Positions 42,171 to 52,523 of a DNA stretch of 64,000 nt are shown here, in pieces. Numbering within the stretch: the stretch's first letter is position 1; each line of letters begins with the position of its first letter. The notes under the pieces were generated by a model. That model was not told where the DNA came from. It did no database searches and saw only the letters and a program-made list of their open reading frames with translations. A program made the position numbers and the translations under genes. The stretch is from Pseudomonas fluorescens (GTDB lineage: Bacteria; Pseudomonadota; Gammaproteobacteria; Pseudomonadales; Pseudomonadaceae), in contig NZ_JSAK01000008.1 in NCBI RefSeq assembly GCF_000802965.1, positions 1 to 64,000 of the forward strand, given 5' to 3'.

Positions 42171-42500
42171 ATGAGCGAATTCAAACGTATCCCCCCGGAA
42201 CAGGCCCAGGCCCTGCGCGAACAAGGCGCAGTGGTGGTCGACGTCCGCGATCCTGCGACCTTTGCGGCGCTGCACATCAGCGGCTCGAAGCATCTGGACA
42301 ACCACTCTCTGCACGCCTTCATCCAGGGTGCCGACCTTGATGCTCCGACCGTGGTGGTCTGCTACCACGGCAACTCCAGCCAGGGCGCAGCCGCCTACCT
42401 GATCAGCCAGGGCTTCTCCGACGTCTACAGCATGGATGGCGGTTTCGAACTGTGGCGTACGACTTATCCTTCGGAAACGGCGCAAGGCACCTCCGAATAA
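42171..42500 (+). CDS. glpE: thiosulfate sulfurtransferase GlpE
   Basis: A single-domain rhodanese of 109 residues with catalytic Cys64 in [13 protein letters not shown]. It transfers sulfane sulfur from thiosulfate to cyanide or thiols. CAGGAG lies just upstream of the ATG. It is 33 bases below apaH and probably co-transcribed. Confidence 0.93.
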   Translation: MSEFKRIPPEQAQALREQGAVVVDVRDPATFAALHISGSKHLDNHSLHAFIQGADLDAPTVVVCYHGNSSQGAAAYLISQGFSDVYSMDGGFELWRTTYPSETAQGTSE

Positions 42501-42797
42501 TTTTTTTGTCATGCGCAAGGCCCCGGCTCCCGCGGGCTAGCGCGGTGGCAGACGAACGGTCTGCCACAACTAATTACGTATCTCGCCTTTACCTCCCGAA
42601 TTCCCAACTATCCTTAAGCGCAGGCCATCCAAAACAGGGGAGAGCCGGTACACCGGCGCGCGGGTCATCGGGAGTAGCTTTCGGAGTCGTCAGCTTCGAA
42701 AGGTTTCTGGGGGGTAAACAGCAACTGCCTGTTCGGTTGCTGCCAGCATCGACTGAGTGATCCGGCGTCGGCTCCACGTATCGAGCGAGGTGACGTC
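42501..42797. other. glpE-prkA intergenic region
   Basis: 297 bases without a gene. It holds a perfect 9-bp hairpin (42545-42553 with 42559-42567, GTGGCAGAC/GTCTGCCAC) without a T-tract. No clear sigma54 or sigma70 promoter for prkA was recognised. Confidence 0.5.
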
Positions 42798-44720
42798 ATG
42801 AGTATCTTTAGCCACTTCCAACAACGCTTCGAGTCCACACGCCAGGAAGAACTCTCGCTGCAAGAGTATCTTGAGCTGTGCAAAAAGGACCGCAGCGCCT
42901 ACGTTTCCGCCGCCGAGCGTCTGCTCCTGGCCATCGGTGAACCGGAGCTGCTGGACACCTCGACCAACTCGAGGCTGTCGCGAATCTTCTCCAACAAGGT
43001 GATCCGCCGCTATCCGGCCTTTGAAGACTTCCACGGGATGGAAGAATGCATCGACCAGATCGTGTCGTATTTCCGCCATGCCGCTCAGGGCCTGGAAGAG
43101 AAGAAACAAATCCTTTACCTGCTCGGCCCCGTCGGTGGCGGCAAATCGTCCCTGGCCGAGAAGCTGAAACAGCTGATCGAAAAAGTGCCCTTCTACGCGA
43201 TCAAGGGCTCGCCGGTTTTCGAATCGCCTCTGGGTCTGTTCAACGCCACTGAAGATGGCGCGATTCTCGAGGAAGATTTCGGCATTCCACGGCGCTACCT
43301 CAACACCATCATGTCGCCATGGGCCACCAAGCGCCTGGCCGAGTTCGGCGGCGATATCAGCCAGTTCCGCGTGGTGAAGCTCTATCCGTCGATCCTCAAC
43401 CAGATCGCCGTGGCCAAAACCGAGCCGGGAGATGAAAACAACCAGGACATCTCGGCACTGGTGGGCAAGGTCGATATCCGCAAACTGGAAGAATTCCCGC
43501 AAAACGACGCCGACGCCTACAGCTACTCGGGCGCACTGTGCCGGGCCAACCAGGGCTTGATGGAATTCGTCGAAATGTTCAAGGCGCCGATCAAGGTGCT
43601 GCACCCATTGCTGACAGCCACCCAGGAAGGCAACTACAACAGTACCGAAGGTCTCGGCGCGATTCCGTTTACCGGGATCCTGCTGGCCCACTCCAACGAA
43701 TCGGAGTGGCACACCTTCCGCAACAACAAAAACAACGAAGCCTTCATCGACCGCATCTACATCGTCAAAGTGCCGTACTGCCTGCGGGTCAGCGACGAAG
43801 TGAAGATCTACGACAAGCTGCTGTTCAACAGCTCGCTGGCCAAGGCCCATTGCGCGCCCGACACCTTGAAGATGCTGGCCCAGTTCACTGTGCTCTCACG
43901 TCTCAAAGAGCCGGAAAACTCCAACATCTACTCCAAGATGCGCGTGTATGACGGCGAAAACCTCAAGGACACCGATCCGAAGGCCAAGTCGATCCAGGAG
44001 TATCGCGACAACGCCGGTGTCGACGAAGGCATGAACGGTCTGTCGACCCGCTTTGCGTTCAAGATCCTGTCCAAGGTCTTCAACTTCGATCCCCACGAAA
44101 TTGCTGCCAACCCGGTGCACTTGCTCTACGTGCTGGAACAACAGATCGAACAGGAACAGTTCCAGGCGGAAACTCGCGAGCGTTATCTGCGCTTCCTCAA
44201 GGAATACCTGGCGCCGCGTTATATCGAATTCATCGGCAAGGAGATCCAGACCGCCTACCTCGAGTCTTACAGCGAGTACGGCCAGAACATCTTCGATCGT
44301 TACGTGCTGTACGCCGACTTCTGGATCCAGGACCAGGAATACCGCGACCCGGAAACCGGCGAAATCCTCAACCGCGTAGCGCTTAACGAGGAACTGGAGA
44401 AAATCGAAAAACCGGCCGGCATCAGCAATCCGAAGGATTTCCGCAACGAAATCGTCAACTTCGTACTGCGCGCCCGGGCCAACAACAATGGCAAGAACCC
44501 AACCTGGCTCAGCTACGAAAAACTGCGGGTGGTTATCGAGAAGAAAATGTTCTCCAACACCGAGGATCTGCTGCCGGTCATCAGCTTCAATGCCAAGGCC
44601 AGCAAAGAGGACCAGCAGAAGCACAACGACTTTGTCACACGAATGGTCGAACGCGGTTACACCGACAAACAGGTACGACTGCTGTCCGAGTGGTACTTGA
44701 GGGTCAGAAAGTCCCAGTAA
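42798..44720 (+). CDS. prkA: PrkA family serine protein kinase (YeaG)
   Basis: A 640-residue AAA+ protein with Walker A GPVGGGKSSLAEKLK and a C-terminal kinase-like domain, as in E. coli YeaG. YeaG is induced in stationary phase and nitrogen starvation. A GCGAGGTG site lies before the ATG. It is followed by yeaH and the SpoVR gene in the order found in many proteobacteria. Confidence 0.92.
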   Translation: MSIFSHFQQRFESTRQEELSLQEYLELCKKDRSAYVSAAERLLLAIGEPELLDTSTNSRLSRIFSNKVIRRYPAFEDFHGMEECIDQIVSYFRHAAQGLEEKKQILYLLGPVGGGKSSLAEKLKQLIEKVPFYAIKGSPVFESPLGLFNATEDGAILEEDFGIPRRYLNTIMSPWATKRLAEFGGDISQFRVVKLYPSILNQIAVAKTEPGDENNQDISALVGKVDIRKLEEFPQNDADAYSYSGALCRANQGLMEFVEMFKAPIKVLHPLLTATQEGNYNSTEGLGAIPFTGILLAHSNESEWHTFRNNKNNEAFIDRIYIVKVPYCLRVSDEVKIYDKLLFNSSLAKAHCAPDTLKMLAQFTVLSRLKEPENSNIYSKMRVYDGENLKDTDPKAKSIQEYRDNAGVDEGMNGLSTRFAFKILSKVFNFDPHEIAANPVHLLYVLEQQIEQEQFQAETRERYLRFLKEYLAPRYIEFIGKEIQTAYLESYSEYGQNIFDRYVLYADFWIQDQEYRDPETGEILNRVALNEELEKIEKPAGISNPKDFRNEIVNFVLRARANNNGKNPTWLSYEKLRVVIEKKMFSNTEDLLPVISFNAKASKEDQQKHNDFVTRMVERGYTDKQVRLLSEWYLRVRKSQ

Positions 44721-44808
44721 GGGAGCTGCAAGCGGCTAGCGACACGACACCTGCGAAAACGCGTTGTTTGCGTAATTGTGGCCATATGTCGCGCGCCGCT
44801 TGTTTCTG

Positions 44809-44850
44809 AAGCTTCTGTCTTGCAGCTTGAAGCTTATGACTCGAAGCTCC
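44809..44850. repeat. GAAGCTT/GCAGCTTG simple repeat
   Basis: Repeated AGCTT units (GAAGCTTCTG, GCAGCTTGAAGCTT, CGAAGCTCC) in the prkA-yeaH gap, a common Pseudomonas intergenic pattern capable of forming several alternative hairpins. Confidence 0.5.
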
Positions 44851-44861
44851 CCGGAGGGCCT

Positions 44862-46133
44862 ATGAGCTATGTGATCGACCGACGTCTCAATGGCAAGAAC
44901 AAGAGCACGGTGAACCGTCAGCGGTTTCTGCGGCGTTACCGTGATCACATCAAAAAAGCCGTCGAAGAGGCGGTCAGCCGGCGCTCCATTACGGATATGG
45001 AACACGGCGAGCAAATCAGCATTCCCGGTCGCGACATCGACGAGCCGGTGCTCCACCACGGGCGCGGTGGCAAGCAGACCGTCGTGCATCCAGGCAACAA
45101 GGAATTCACCAGCGGCGAGCACATTGCCCGTCCGCCGGGTGGCGGCGGCGGCAGAGGGCCTGGCAAGGCCGGCAACTCGGGCGAAGGGATGGACGAATTC
45201 GTCTTCCAGATCACCCAGGAGGAATTCCTCGAGTTCATGTTCGAGGATCTTGAGCTGCCGAACCTGGTCAAGCGCAACCTGACCGGTACCGATACCTTCA
45301 AGACCGTTCGTGCCGGGATCAGCAACGAGGGCAACCCGTCGCGGATCAACATCATCCGCACCCTGCGCTCGGCCCACGCACGGCGCATCGCCCTGTCCGG
45401 CAGCAGCCGGGCGAAACTACGCGAAGCCAAGGAAGAACTCCTGCGACTGAAGCAGGAAGAACCTGACAACTTCGGCGATATTCAGGATCTCGAAGCGGAA
45501 ATCGAAAAACTCAGTGCGCGGATTCACCGCGTGCCGTTTCTCGACACCTTCGACCTCAAGTACAACCTGCTGATCAAACAACCCAACCCAAGCTCGAAAG
45601 CCGTCATGTTTTGCCTGATGGACGTCTCCGGCTCCATGACCCAGGCGACCAAGGACATCGCCAAGCGCTTCTTTATCCTGCTGTACCTGTTCCTCAAGCG
45701 TAACTACGACAAGATTGACGTCGTGTTCATTCGCCACCACACCAGTGCCCGCGAAGTGGATGAGGAAGAGTTTTTCTATTCCCGCGAAACCGGCGGGACC
45801 ATCGTCTCCAGCGCCTTGAAACTGATGCAGGAGATCATGGCCGAGCGCTATCCGAGCAACGAGTGGAACATCTACGCCGCCCAGGCTTCCGACGGCGACA
45901 ACTGGAACGACGACTCGCCAATTTGCCGTGACATCCTGATCAACCAGATCATGCCGTTCGTGCAGTACTACACTTACGTTGAGATTACCCCGCGCGAACA
46001 TCAGGCCCTGTGGTTCGAGTACGAGCGCATAGCCGAAGCCTTTTCTGACACTTTTGCCCAGCAACAACTGGTCTCGGCCGGGGATATCTATCCGGTCTTC
46101 CGTGAACTCTTCCAGCGCAGGTTAGTGACATGA
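44862..46133 (+). CDS. yeaH: DUF444 / YeaH von Willebrand-type protein
   Basis: A 423-residue protein with a basic N-terminus ([12 protein letters not shown]), a Gly-rich linker ([11 protein letters not shown]) and a C-terminal vWA-like domain with a MIDAS-type DVSGSM. The ATG at 44862 with CCGGAGGG upstream is chosen; an earlier in-frame ATG adds 28 residues from the AGCTT repeat. It overlaps the SpoVR gene by 4 bases. Biochemical function unknown; it works with PrkA in stress adaptation in E. coli. Confidence 0.9.
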   Translation: MSYVIDRRLNGKNKSTVNRQRFLRRYRDHIKKAVEEAVSRRSITDMEHGEQISIPGRDIDEPVLHHGRGGKQTVVHPGNKEFTSGEHIARPPGGGGGRGPGKAGNSGEGMDEFVFQITQEEFLEFMFEDLELPNLVKRNLTGTDTFKTVRAGISNEGNPSRINIIRTLRSAHARRIALSGSSRAKLREAKEELLRLKQEEPDNFGDIQDLEAEIEKLSARIHRVPFLDTFDLKYNLLIKQPNPSSKAVMFCLMDVSGSMTQATKDIAKRFFILLYLFLKRNYDKIDVVFIRHHTSAREVDEEEFFYSRETGGTIVSSALKLMQEIMAERYPSNEWNIYAAQASDGDNWNDDSPICRDILINQIMPFVQYYTYVEITPREHQALWFEYERIAEAFSDTFAQQQLVSAGDIYPVFRELFQRRLVT

Positions 46134-47692
46134 CCGCCAAAGAGCAGAAGCGCCAACCCATTTCCACCGGCTCCGAATGGACGTTCGAGTTGATCCAGGC
46201 GTACGACAAGGAAATAAGTCGTCTGGCGGCCCGTTACGCACTCGACACGTATCCCAACCAGATCGAAGTGATCACCGCCGAGCAGATGATGGACGCCTAC
46301 GCCTCTGTCGGCATGCCGCTGGGCTATCACCATTGGTCCTACGGCAAACACTTCCTCAGCACCGAGAAATCCTACAGCCGCGGGCAGATGGGCCTGGCCT
46401 ACGAAATCGTGATCAACTCGGACCCGTGCATCGCCTATTTGATGGAAGAAAACACCATCTGCATGCAGGCGCTGGTCGTGGCGCATGCCTGCTATGGGCA
46501 TAACAGCTTTTTCAAAGGCAATTACCTGTTCCGCACCTGGACTGACGCCAGTTCAATCATCGATTACCTGGTGTTTGCCAAGCAGTACATCATGCAGTGC
46601 GAAGAGCGCCATGGGATTGATGCCGTGGAGGATCTGCTCGATTCCTGCCATGCCTTGATGAACTACGGGGTCGATCGCTACAAACGCCCGTATCCGATTT
46701 CCGCCGAAGAGGAGCGTCGTCGGCAAAAGGATCGGGAGGAACATTTGCAGAAGCAGATCAATGATCTGTGGCGCACTATTCCAAAGGGCGCGGATAAATA
46801 CAGCGACAAGGACACTGCACGCTTCCCCGCCGAGCCCCAGGAAAACATTCTGTATTTCATCGAAAAACATGCCCCGCTTCTGGAGCCGTGGCAACGGGAA
46901 ATCGTGCGGATCGTGCGCAAGATCGCCCAGTATTTTTATCCACAACGCCAGACCCAGGTGATGAACGAGGGCTGGGCAACGTTCTGGCACTACACCCTGA
47001 TGAACGACCTCTACGACGAAGGCCTGGTCACCGACGGTTTCATGATGGAGTTCCTGACCTCCCACACCAGCGTGGTATTCCAGCCTGGTTTCGACAGCCC
47101 TTACTACAGCGGCATCAACCCCTATACGTTGGGTTTTGCCATGTACCGCGATATCCGGCGCATGTGCGAAGAACCTACCGACGAAGACCGTCGCTGGTTC
47201 CCGGAACTGGCGGGCAGCGACTGGCTGTCGAGTATCAAGTTCGCCATGAGCAGCTTCAAGGATGAGAGCTTCATCCTGCAGTACCTCTCACCCAAGGTGA
47301 TTCGCGACCTGAAGCTGTTCAGCATCCTCGATGACGATCAGAAAGACGACCTGCTTGTACCGGCGATCCACGACGAAGACGGTTATCGCATCATTCGTGA
47401 AACCCTGGCGGCCCAATACAACCTGGGCAATCGCGAACCCAACATACAGATCTACAGCATCGACCGGCGCGGCGACCGCTCCCTGACCCTGCGCCACCAG
47501 CAACACGACCGCAAACCATTGGGCGAGTCCACCGAGGAGGTGCTCAAGCACTTGCACCGCCTCTGGGGCTTCGACATTCATCTGGAGACCCTGCAAGGGG
47601 ACCAGGTGATGAAAACCCACCACGTGCCGCCCAGGAGCGAGCACAGCGAAGGTGATTACGGCCGGCTGGACCTCGCCGTCATTCATCTTTGA
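46130..47692 (+). CDS. SpoVR family protein (YcgB)
   Basis: A 520-residue member of the SpoVR family, named after a Bacillus spore-cortex gene but widespread in non-sporulating bacteria. Visible family blocks include [28 protein letters not shown] and [11 protein letters not shown]; the HACYGH and E-x-W-A-x-F-W-H arrangement looks like a metal site. It is coupled to yeaH by a 4-base overlap. Role unknown. Confidence 0.9.
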   Translation: MTAKEQKRQPISTGSEWTFELIQAYDKEISRLAARYALDTYPNQIEVITAEQMMDAYASVGMPLGYHHWSYGKHFLSTEKSYSRGQMGLAYEIVINSDPCIAYLMEENTICMQALVVAHACYGHNSFFKGNYLFRTWTDASSIIDYLVFAKQYIMQCEERHGIDAVEDLLDSCHALMNYGVDRYKRPYPISAEEERRRQKDREEHLQKQINDLWRTIPKGADKYSDKDTARFPAEPQENILYFIEKHAPLLEPWQREIVRIVRKIAQYFYPQRQTQVMNEGWATFWHYTLMNDLYDEGLVTDGFMMEFLTSHTSVVFQPGFDSPYYSGINPYTLGFAMYRDIRRMCEEPTDEDRRWFPELAGSDWLSSIKFAMSSFKDESFILQYLSPKVIRDLKLFSILDDDQKDDLLVPAIHDEDGYRIIRETLAAQYNLGNREPNIQIYSIDRRGDRSLTLRHQQHDRKPLGESTEEVLKHLHRLWGFDIHLETLQGDQVMKTHHVPPRSEHSEGDYGRLDLAVIHL

Positions 47693-47756
47693 TCCTGTTT
47701 TGTGCCTCCGAAAGCTTGACGCAACGGTTATCCTGTCGAGCTAACGGAGGTTTTTT

Positions 47757-48980
47757 ATGCGGATCTATAAAGTTGGCGGGGCGGTTCGCGATCGCCTGCT
47801 GGGCAAACCGGTTACCGACATCGACTGGGTCGTCGTTGGCGCCACCACCGAGGAAATGCTTGCCAAGGGTTTTCGCCCGGTGGGCGCGGACTTCCCGGTA
47901 TTTCTTCATCCCAAAAGCGGTGAGGAATACGCCCTCGCCCGTACCGAGCGCAAAAGTGGACGCGGTTATGGTGGATTCACTTTCCACGCCAGCCCCGAAG
48001 TCACCCTCGAAGAAGACCTGATCCGCCGCGACCTGACGATCAATGCCATGGCTGAGGATGATCAGCAGAATTTGACCGACCCCTACCACGGCCAGAGCGA
48101 TCTGGAAGCACGCTTACTCCGACACGTTTCTCCCGCGTTCGCTGAAGATCCTCTCAGGGTGCTGCGTGTGGCGAGATTTGCAGCACGTTATGCCGGGCTT
48201 GGCTTCACCGTCGCCCCGGAGACCCTGGAGTTGATGCGTCAACTCAGTGAATCCGGTGAACTGGAAGCGCTGACGGCGGAACGAAGCTGGAAAGAAATTT
48301 CCCGCGCCTTGATGGAAGAGCAACCACAGGTATTCATTGAAGTGCTGCGCGCGTGCGGAGCTCTGAACGTGTTGATTCCTGAAGTCGATGCACTTTTCGG
48401 CGTGCCGCAACCGGAAGCTCATCACCCGGAAATCGACACCGGTGTGCATACTCTGAGCGTGCTGGAGCAAGCCGCCCGACACAAACAACCGCTGACTGTG
48501 CGCTGGGCCTGCCTGCTGCATGACTTGGGTAAAGGCCTGACGCCGGAGGAAGAATGGCCTCGGCATATTGCTCATGAGTTCAAGGGACTGAAGCTGATCA
48601 AAGCAGTCAACGAACGTTTCAAGGCGCCGAGAGATTGCCAGGAACTGGCGCTGCTGGTGGGCGAATATCACACCCACGGCCATCGCGCCCTGGAGCTGAA
48701 GCCTTCGACCTTGCTGGAGTTGCTGCAAAGTTTCGACGTCTACCGCAGACCGCAACGGTTCGAGGAATTCATCGCGGCGTGCGAGATGGACGCGCGCGGG
48801 CGCAAGGGACTGGAGGAGAGAAGTTACCCACAGGCGGATTATCTGCGTGGCGCGGCAAACGCGGCGCGTAGCGTGGCGGTTCAGCCGTTGCTTGAGAAGG
48901 GATTCAAAGGGCCGGAGCTGGGTGAGGCGATCAAGCGTGAGCGACTCAAGGCGTTGAAGGTTTACAAGGAAAGCGTGTAA
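47757..48980 (+). CDS. cca: CCA-adding multifunctional tRNA nucleotidyltransferase
   Basis: Adds or repairs the tRNA 3' CCA end. The 407-residue class II enzyme has the [18 protein letters not shown] motif with catalytic Asp pair, the [10 protein letters not shown] motif and a C-terminal HD phosphohydrolase domain ([18 protein letters not shown]), as in the E. coli type. CGGAGG precedes the ATG. Confidence 0.94.
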   Translation: MRIYKVGGAVRDRLLGKPVTDIDWVVVGATTEEMLAKGFRPVGADFPVFLHPKSGEEYALARTERKSGRGYGGFTFHASPEVTLEEDLIRRDLTINAMAEDDQQNLTDPYHGQSDLEARLLRHVSPAFAEDPLRVLRVARFAARYAGLGFTVAPETLELMRQLSESGELEALTAERSWKEISRALMEEQPQVFIEVLRACGALNVLIPEVDALFGVPQPEAHHPEIDTGVHTLSVLEQAARHKQPLTVRWACLLHDLGKGLTPEEEWPRHIAHEFKGLKLIKAVNERFKAPRDCQELALLVGEYHTHGHRALELKPSTLLELLQSFDVYRRPQRFEEFIAACEMDARGRKGLEERSYPQADYLRGAANAARSVAVQPLLEKGFKGPELGEAIKRERLKALKVYKESV

Positions 48981-48988
48981 GCAGAATC

Positions 48989-49066
48989 AAAAGATCGCAG
49001 CCTTCGGCAGTTCCTACACAGGAATATGTGTTTCTCTGTAGGAGCTGTCGAAGGCTGCGATCTTTT
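48989..49066. repeat. REP inverted pair between cca and folK
   Basis: Arms 48989-49018 and 49037-49066 are near-perfect inverted copies of the AAAAGATCGCAGCCTTCGGC family with an 18-base loop and T-tracts on both outer sides. It probably ends both convergent transcripts. Confidence 0.85.
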
Positions 49067-49070
49067 TGCC

Positions 49071-49589
49071 TTACAACAAACTCGAAGGCGTCAGCTGATC
49101 CCCGCGCCACTCAAACGCCACCGGCGCCAACACCTGATCAATTTGCGCTTCACGCCACAACGTCGCGAAGCTTTTGCCTACGCCCGGATGCACCCGATCC
49201 GGCGCAATCAGCGACAATGGCCACAACACAAACGCATTTTTCAGAATTTCCGCACGCGGCAGAATCAAGCCATCGAAGTTGCCCACCAGGTCACCGAACA
49301 GCAACACATCAATGTCCAGCGGCAGCCCTTTGCGGTCCGGAGCATAACGACCGTTATCGGCCTCGATGAATTTCAGTCGGCGGTCCAGTTCTATCAGCGG
49401 CAGGTCGGTATAGGCCGACACCACGAAATTGAAGAACGGCCCGCTCTTGATCCCCACCGGCTGACTTTCGAAGACCGCCGAGCAACGGATGTCCACCAGA
49501 AAACCCGCCAAGGCATCCAGGCCGGCGTGCAAATGGGCTTCGCGCTCGATATTGCTACCGAGCCCGAGATACACCTGAGTCAGCGACAT
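49071..49589 (-). CDS. folK: 2-amino-4-hydroxy-6-hydroxymethyldihydropteridine pyrophosphokinase
   Basis: Folate synthesis: pyrophosphorylates the pterin alcohol. The 172-residue protein has the N-terminal LGSNIEREAHL and the signature segment KGLPLDIDVLLFGD. It overlaps the folB stop by 10 bases. Confidence 0.93.
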   Translation of the reverse strand: MSLTQVYLGLGSNIEREAHLHAGLDALAGFLVDIRCSAVFESQPVGIKSGPFFNFVVSAYTDLPLIELDRRLKFIEADNGRYAPDRKGLPLDIDVLLFGDLVGNFDGLILPRAEILKNAFVLWPLSLIAPDRVHPGVGKSFATLWREAQIDQVLAPVAFEWRGDQLTPSSLL

Positions 49590-49936
49590 CCGCGCTCGAT
49601 CTCCACGCCCACGCCGCCGGTAGCGGCAGGCACTGCACCTGGCTTGGTCAGTTTGAGGCGCATCCAGGTGATTTTGAATTCGCTCATCAGTACTTCCACC
49701 AGACGCTCGGCAAAAGTCTCGACCAATTGGTACTGGGCCTGCTCGGCAAACGCCTGGATGCGCGACGAAACGCTCGCGTAATCGAGCGCCAGGGTCAGGT
49801 CGTCACCGGCGGCAGCCGGACGATTATCCCAGGCGAAACTCAGATCAAGACGCAAGCACTGTCGGATGCCTCGCTCCCAGTCGTAGGCACCAATTACGGT
49901 GTCGACTTCCAGGCCCTCGATAAACACTCTGTCCAA
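49580..49936 (-). CDS. folB: dihydroneopterin aldolase
   Basis: Folate step before FolK. The 118-codon gene yields a tunnelling-fold protein with [18 protein letters not shown] at the start. A TTG start at 49936 is chosen because GGAG lies 8-9 bases upstream and the protein then begins M-D-R-V-F as in homologues; the in-frame extension to 49960 is not family-like. folB-folK are co-transcribed and divergent from plsY. Confidence 0.88.
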   Translation of the reverse strand: MDRVFIEGLEVDTVIGAYDWERGIRQCLRLDLSFAWDNRPAAAGDDLTLALDYASVSSRIQAFAEQAQYQLVETFAERLVEVLMSEFKITWMRLKLTKPGAVPAATGGVGVEIERGCR

Positions 49937-50010
49937 GCACTTTTCTCCGCTACACGACAAGGGCGCAATGCGCCGTTAGAATCAGGGCGTCCTCGCCCGG
50001 AATAGTTAGC

Positions 50011-50580
50011 ATGTTTTGGTTACTGGCGATCCTCGCCTACCTGCTCGGCTCTCTGTCCTTCGCCATTTTGCTCAGCCGCCTGACCGGAAACCCCGATCCG
50101 CGAATGAGTGGCTCGGGCAATGCCGGCGCCACCAATATGTTTCGTCTGGCCGGCAAAAAGCTCGCCATCCTGACCTTGCTCGGCGACCTCTGCAAAGGTC
50201 TGTTGCCTGTGCTGATCGCCGGTATTGCCGGACTTTCGCTGCAAGATCAGGCCTGGATCGGCGTCTGCGCCGTCATCGGCCACCTGTTCCCACTGTACTT
50301 CCGCTTTCGCGGGGGCAAAGGCGTTGCCACCTCTGCCGGGATGTTACTGGGCCTTTACCCGCCCGCCGCACTGTTGGCGGTTTGCGCCTGGGTGCTGACG
50401 TTCTACCTGACCCGCACCAGCTCGCTGGCCGCGCTGATCGCCACTCCCCTCACCCTGCCATTGCTGGCCTGGCAAGAACCGGCGGCGCTACTGCCCATGA
50501 GCGCGCTCACCGGGATGATCGTCTGGCGTCATCGCGGCAATCTACGCGACCTGTTTGCGGGGCGCGAACGGCATTTCTAG
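50011..50580 (+). CDS. plsY: glycerol-3-phosphate acyltransferase PlsY
   Basis: Inner-membrane enzyme that acylates glycerol-3-phosphate from acyl-phosphate. The 189-residue protein has five hydrophobic helices and the three PlsY loops: [29 protein letters not shown] and the C-terminal [10 protein letters not shown]. Confidence 0.94.
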   Translation: MFWLLAILAYLLGSLSFAILLSRLTGNPDPRMSGSGNAGATNMFRLAGKKLAILTLLGDLCKGLLPVLIAGIAGLSLQDQAWIGVCAVIGHLFPLYFRFRGGKGVATSAGMLLGLYPPAALLAVCAWVLTFYLTRTSSLAALIATPLTLPLLAWQEPAALLPMSALTGMIVWRHRGNLRDLFAGRERHF

Positions 50581-50603
50581 ATGCCGGACATGAGCGCCGC
50601 TCA

Positions 50604-51629
50604 TCACAGTGCCGACAACTGCTCCATCGGCCAACGTGCCTGAACACTGATCGCCAGACTTTCCTGCTGACCCGCCTGCAAACGCTGGCAACCGGCGAAG
50701 GCAATCATTGCGCCGTTGTCGGTGCAGAACTGTGGACGGGCATAAAAAACATCGCCCTTCATGTCACCGAGCATTTTTTCCAGCGATGTACGCAGCGCCT
50801 TGTTGGCACTGACGCCGCCAGCGATCACCAGGCGCTTCATGCCAGCCGCTTTCAGGGCACGCTTGCACTTGATGGTCAAAGTCTCCACCACGGCCTGCTG
50901 GAACGCCAGCGAGATGTCGCAACGGACTTGCTCGCTGTCGTCCCCGGCGCTCACGCACTGCTGCCAGGTGTTCAAGGCGAAGGTTTTCAAGCCGCTGAAG
51001 CTGAAATCCAGGCCTGGGCGGTCGCACATCGGACGCGGGAAGAGGAAACGTCCTGCAACCCCTTGCTCCGCCAGGCGCGCGATTTCCGGACCGCCGGGAT
51101 AATTGAGGCCCATCATCTTCGCGGTTTTGTCGAACGCTTCGCCTGCGGCGTCGTCCAGCGTCTCGCCCAGCAAGGTGTATTGACCGATTCCGTCGACCTG
51201 AACCAACTGCGTATGGCCGCCCGAGACCAACAAAGCGACGAACGGGAATTCAGGTGGTTGCGACTCCAGCATCGGTGCCAGCAAGTGACCTTCCATGTGG
51301 TGCACGCCCAGCGCCGGAATACCCCAGGCAAAGGCCAGCGCCTGAGCGCAAGAAGCGCCCACCAGCAACGCACCCACCAGGCCAGGACCCGCGGTGTAAG
51401 CGATGGCGTCGATCTCGGTCGGCACACAGTCGGCTTCGGCCAACACCTGACGAATCAAGGGCAGCATGCGTTTGACGTGGTCACGGGAGGCCAGCTCCGG
51501 CACCACACCGCCGTAGGCGCGGTGCAGGTCGATCTGGCTGAACAGCGCGTCGGCCAGCAGGCCGCGTTCACTGTCATATAATGCGACACCGGTTTCGTCG
51601 CAGGAGGTTTCTAATCCCAGTACTAGCAT
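50604..51629 (-). CDS. tsaD: tRNA threonylcarbamoyladenosine transferase TsaD
   Basis: Catalytic subunit for the t6A37 modification of ANN-decoding tRNAs. The 341-residue ASKHA-fold protein has the metal ligands in [10 protein letters not shown], the [14 protein letters not shown]-terminus and [10 protein letters not shown]. It is divergent from rpsU; the 199 bases between carry promoters for both directions (a CATAAT at about 51660-51671 is visible on the plus strand). Confidence 0.94.
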   Translation of the reverse strand: MLVLGLETSCDETGVALYDSERGLLADALFSQIDLHRAYGGVVPELASRDHVKRMLPLIRQVLAEADCVPTEIDAIAYTAGPGLVGALLVGASCAQALAFAWGIPALGVHHMEGHLLAPMLESQPPEFPFVALLVSGGHTQLVQVDGIGQYTLLGETLDDAAGEAFDKTAKMMGLNYPGGPEIARLAEQGVAGRFLFPRPMCDRPGLDFSFSGLKTFALNTWQQCVSAGDDSEQVRCDISLAFQQAVVETLTIKCKRALKAAGMKRLVIAGGVSANKALRTSLEKMLGDMKGDVFYARPQFCTDNGAMIAFAGCQRLQAGQQESLAISVQARWPMEQLSAL

Positions 51630-51828
51630 GGGTTTGCGCCTTGTTTAGGCTGAATTCGAAGGCGCGCATAATAGTCGCCGCGTGATGCCCCGACCAGCGG
51701 TTTTCGATCAGAGGCTTTGCATTCCGTGCGATGAGGGGTTAACATCCGCAACCCTTAAAAACCGACGTCTTCAAGTGCTCTTTTGCCGCGAGGATGTTGA
51801 CCCCGGTAATGAATGAAGGTAGCTCTGG

Positions 51829-52044
51829 ATGCCAGCCGTCAAAGTAAAAGAGAACGAACCCTTCGACGTAGCTCTGCGTCGTTTCAAGCGCTCCTGCGAA
51901 AAAGCCGGTGTACTGGCTGAAGTTCGTAGCCGCGAATTTTACGAGAAGCCAACTTCTGAGCGTAAGCGCAAAGCAGCAGCCGCTGTTAAGCGTCACGCCA
52001 AGAAAGTTCAGCGCGAACAGCGCCGCGCCGTTCGTCTGTACTAA
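51829..52044 (+). CDS. rpsU: 30S ribosomal protein S21
   Basis: A 71-residue, highly basic small-subunit protein ([21 protein letters not shown]-terminal [12 protein letters not shown]) near the anti-Shine-Dalgarno. It opens the rpsU-dnaG-rpoD macromolecular synthesis series. AAGGT precedes the ATG. Confidence 0.96.
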
Positions 52045-52523
52045 TACACAGACGATCGTAGCAAGCTTCTGCCAAGCCCGGCCCTCAGCCGGGCTAATGG
52101 CATTTGCGTAAAACGCTTGATGCTTCACCGTCGAAGCCGCAGATGCGACCGAGACAAATCTGCTTCACTACGTCAGACCTGGCTCTTTTGCCAGCGGTGC
52201 ACGTCTTTTCTGACGAGCCTTTCAAGGCTACTGACGAGCACACCCACTGATTCCTCTCACGACGATCAGCCCAAGGCACCGCTTGCGTGCCAGATTGTGA
52301 GCTATCCGAGACTCTCGACGGGTCGCAGCCGGATTCAGCGCAACATTTTCAAATAGTCGAATACTGATGAGCATTAACGTCAGTGGATTTTCGGCAGATA
52401 CACTTCCCGATAGCGATAACGCAGACGACACTGGTCGAGCCGCACACTTTGCGCGCCTCAAACAATGACCCGTTCGGCCGCCCTTCGTTTTGGGTCCCTT
52501 TCAGCGCAGATGACGAGAACGCC
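52045..52523. other. rpsU-dnaG gap, no gene seen
   Basis: 479 bases with no recognisable gene. Several relatives, including P. aeruginosa as I recall, have a GatB/YqeY-domain gene here; none of the frames in this gap resembles it. Near the left end is the hairpin at 52075-52095. Confidence 0.6.
52075..52095 (+). terminator. rpsU downstream hairpin (partial terminator or processing site)
   Basis: A perfect 8-bp stem AGCCCGGC/GCCGGGCT with a 5-base loop, 31 bases below the rpsU stop and lacking a T-tract. In E. coli a leaky terminator between rpsU and dnaG sets their expression ratio; this may be the counterpart. Confidence 0.45.

Noticed and set aside
52383..52523. 47-codon upstream extension of dnaG
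   Set aside because: The family start is MAGLIPQSFIDD at 52524; the extension has no counterpart.
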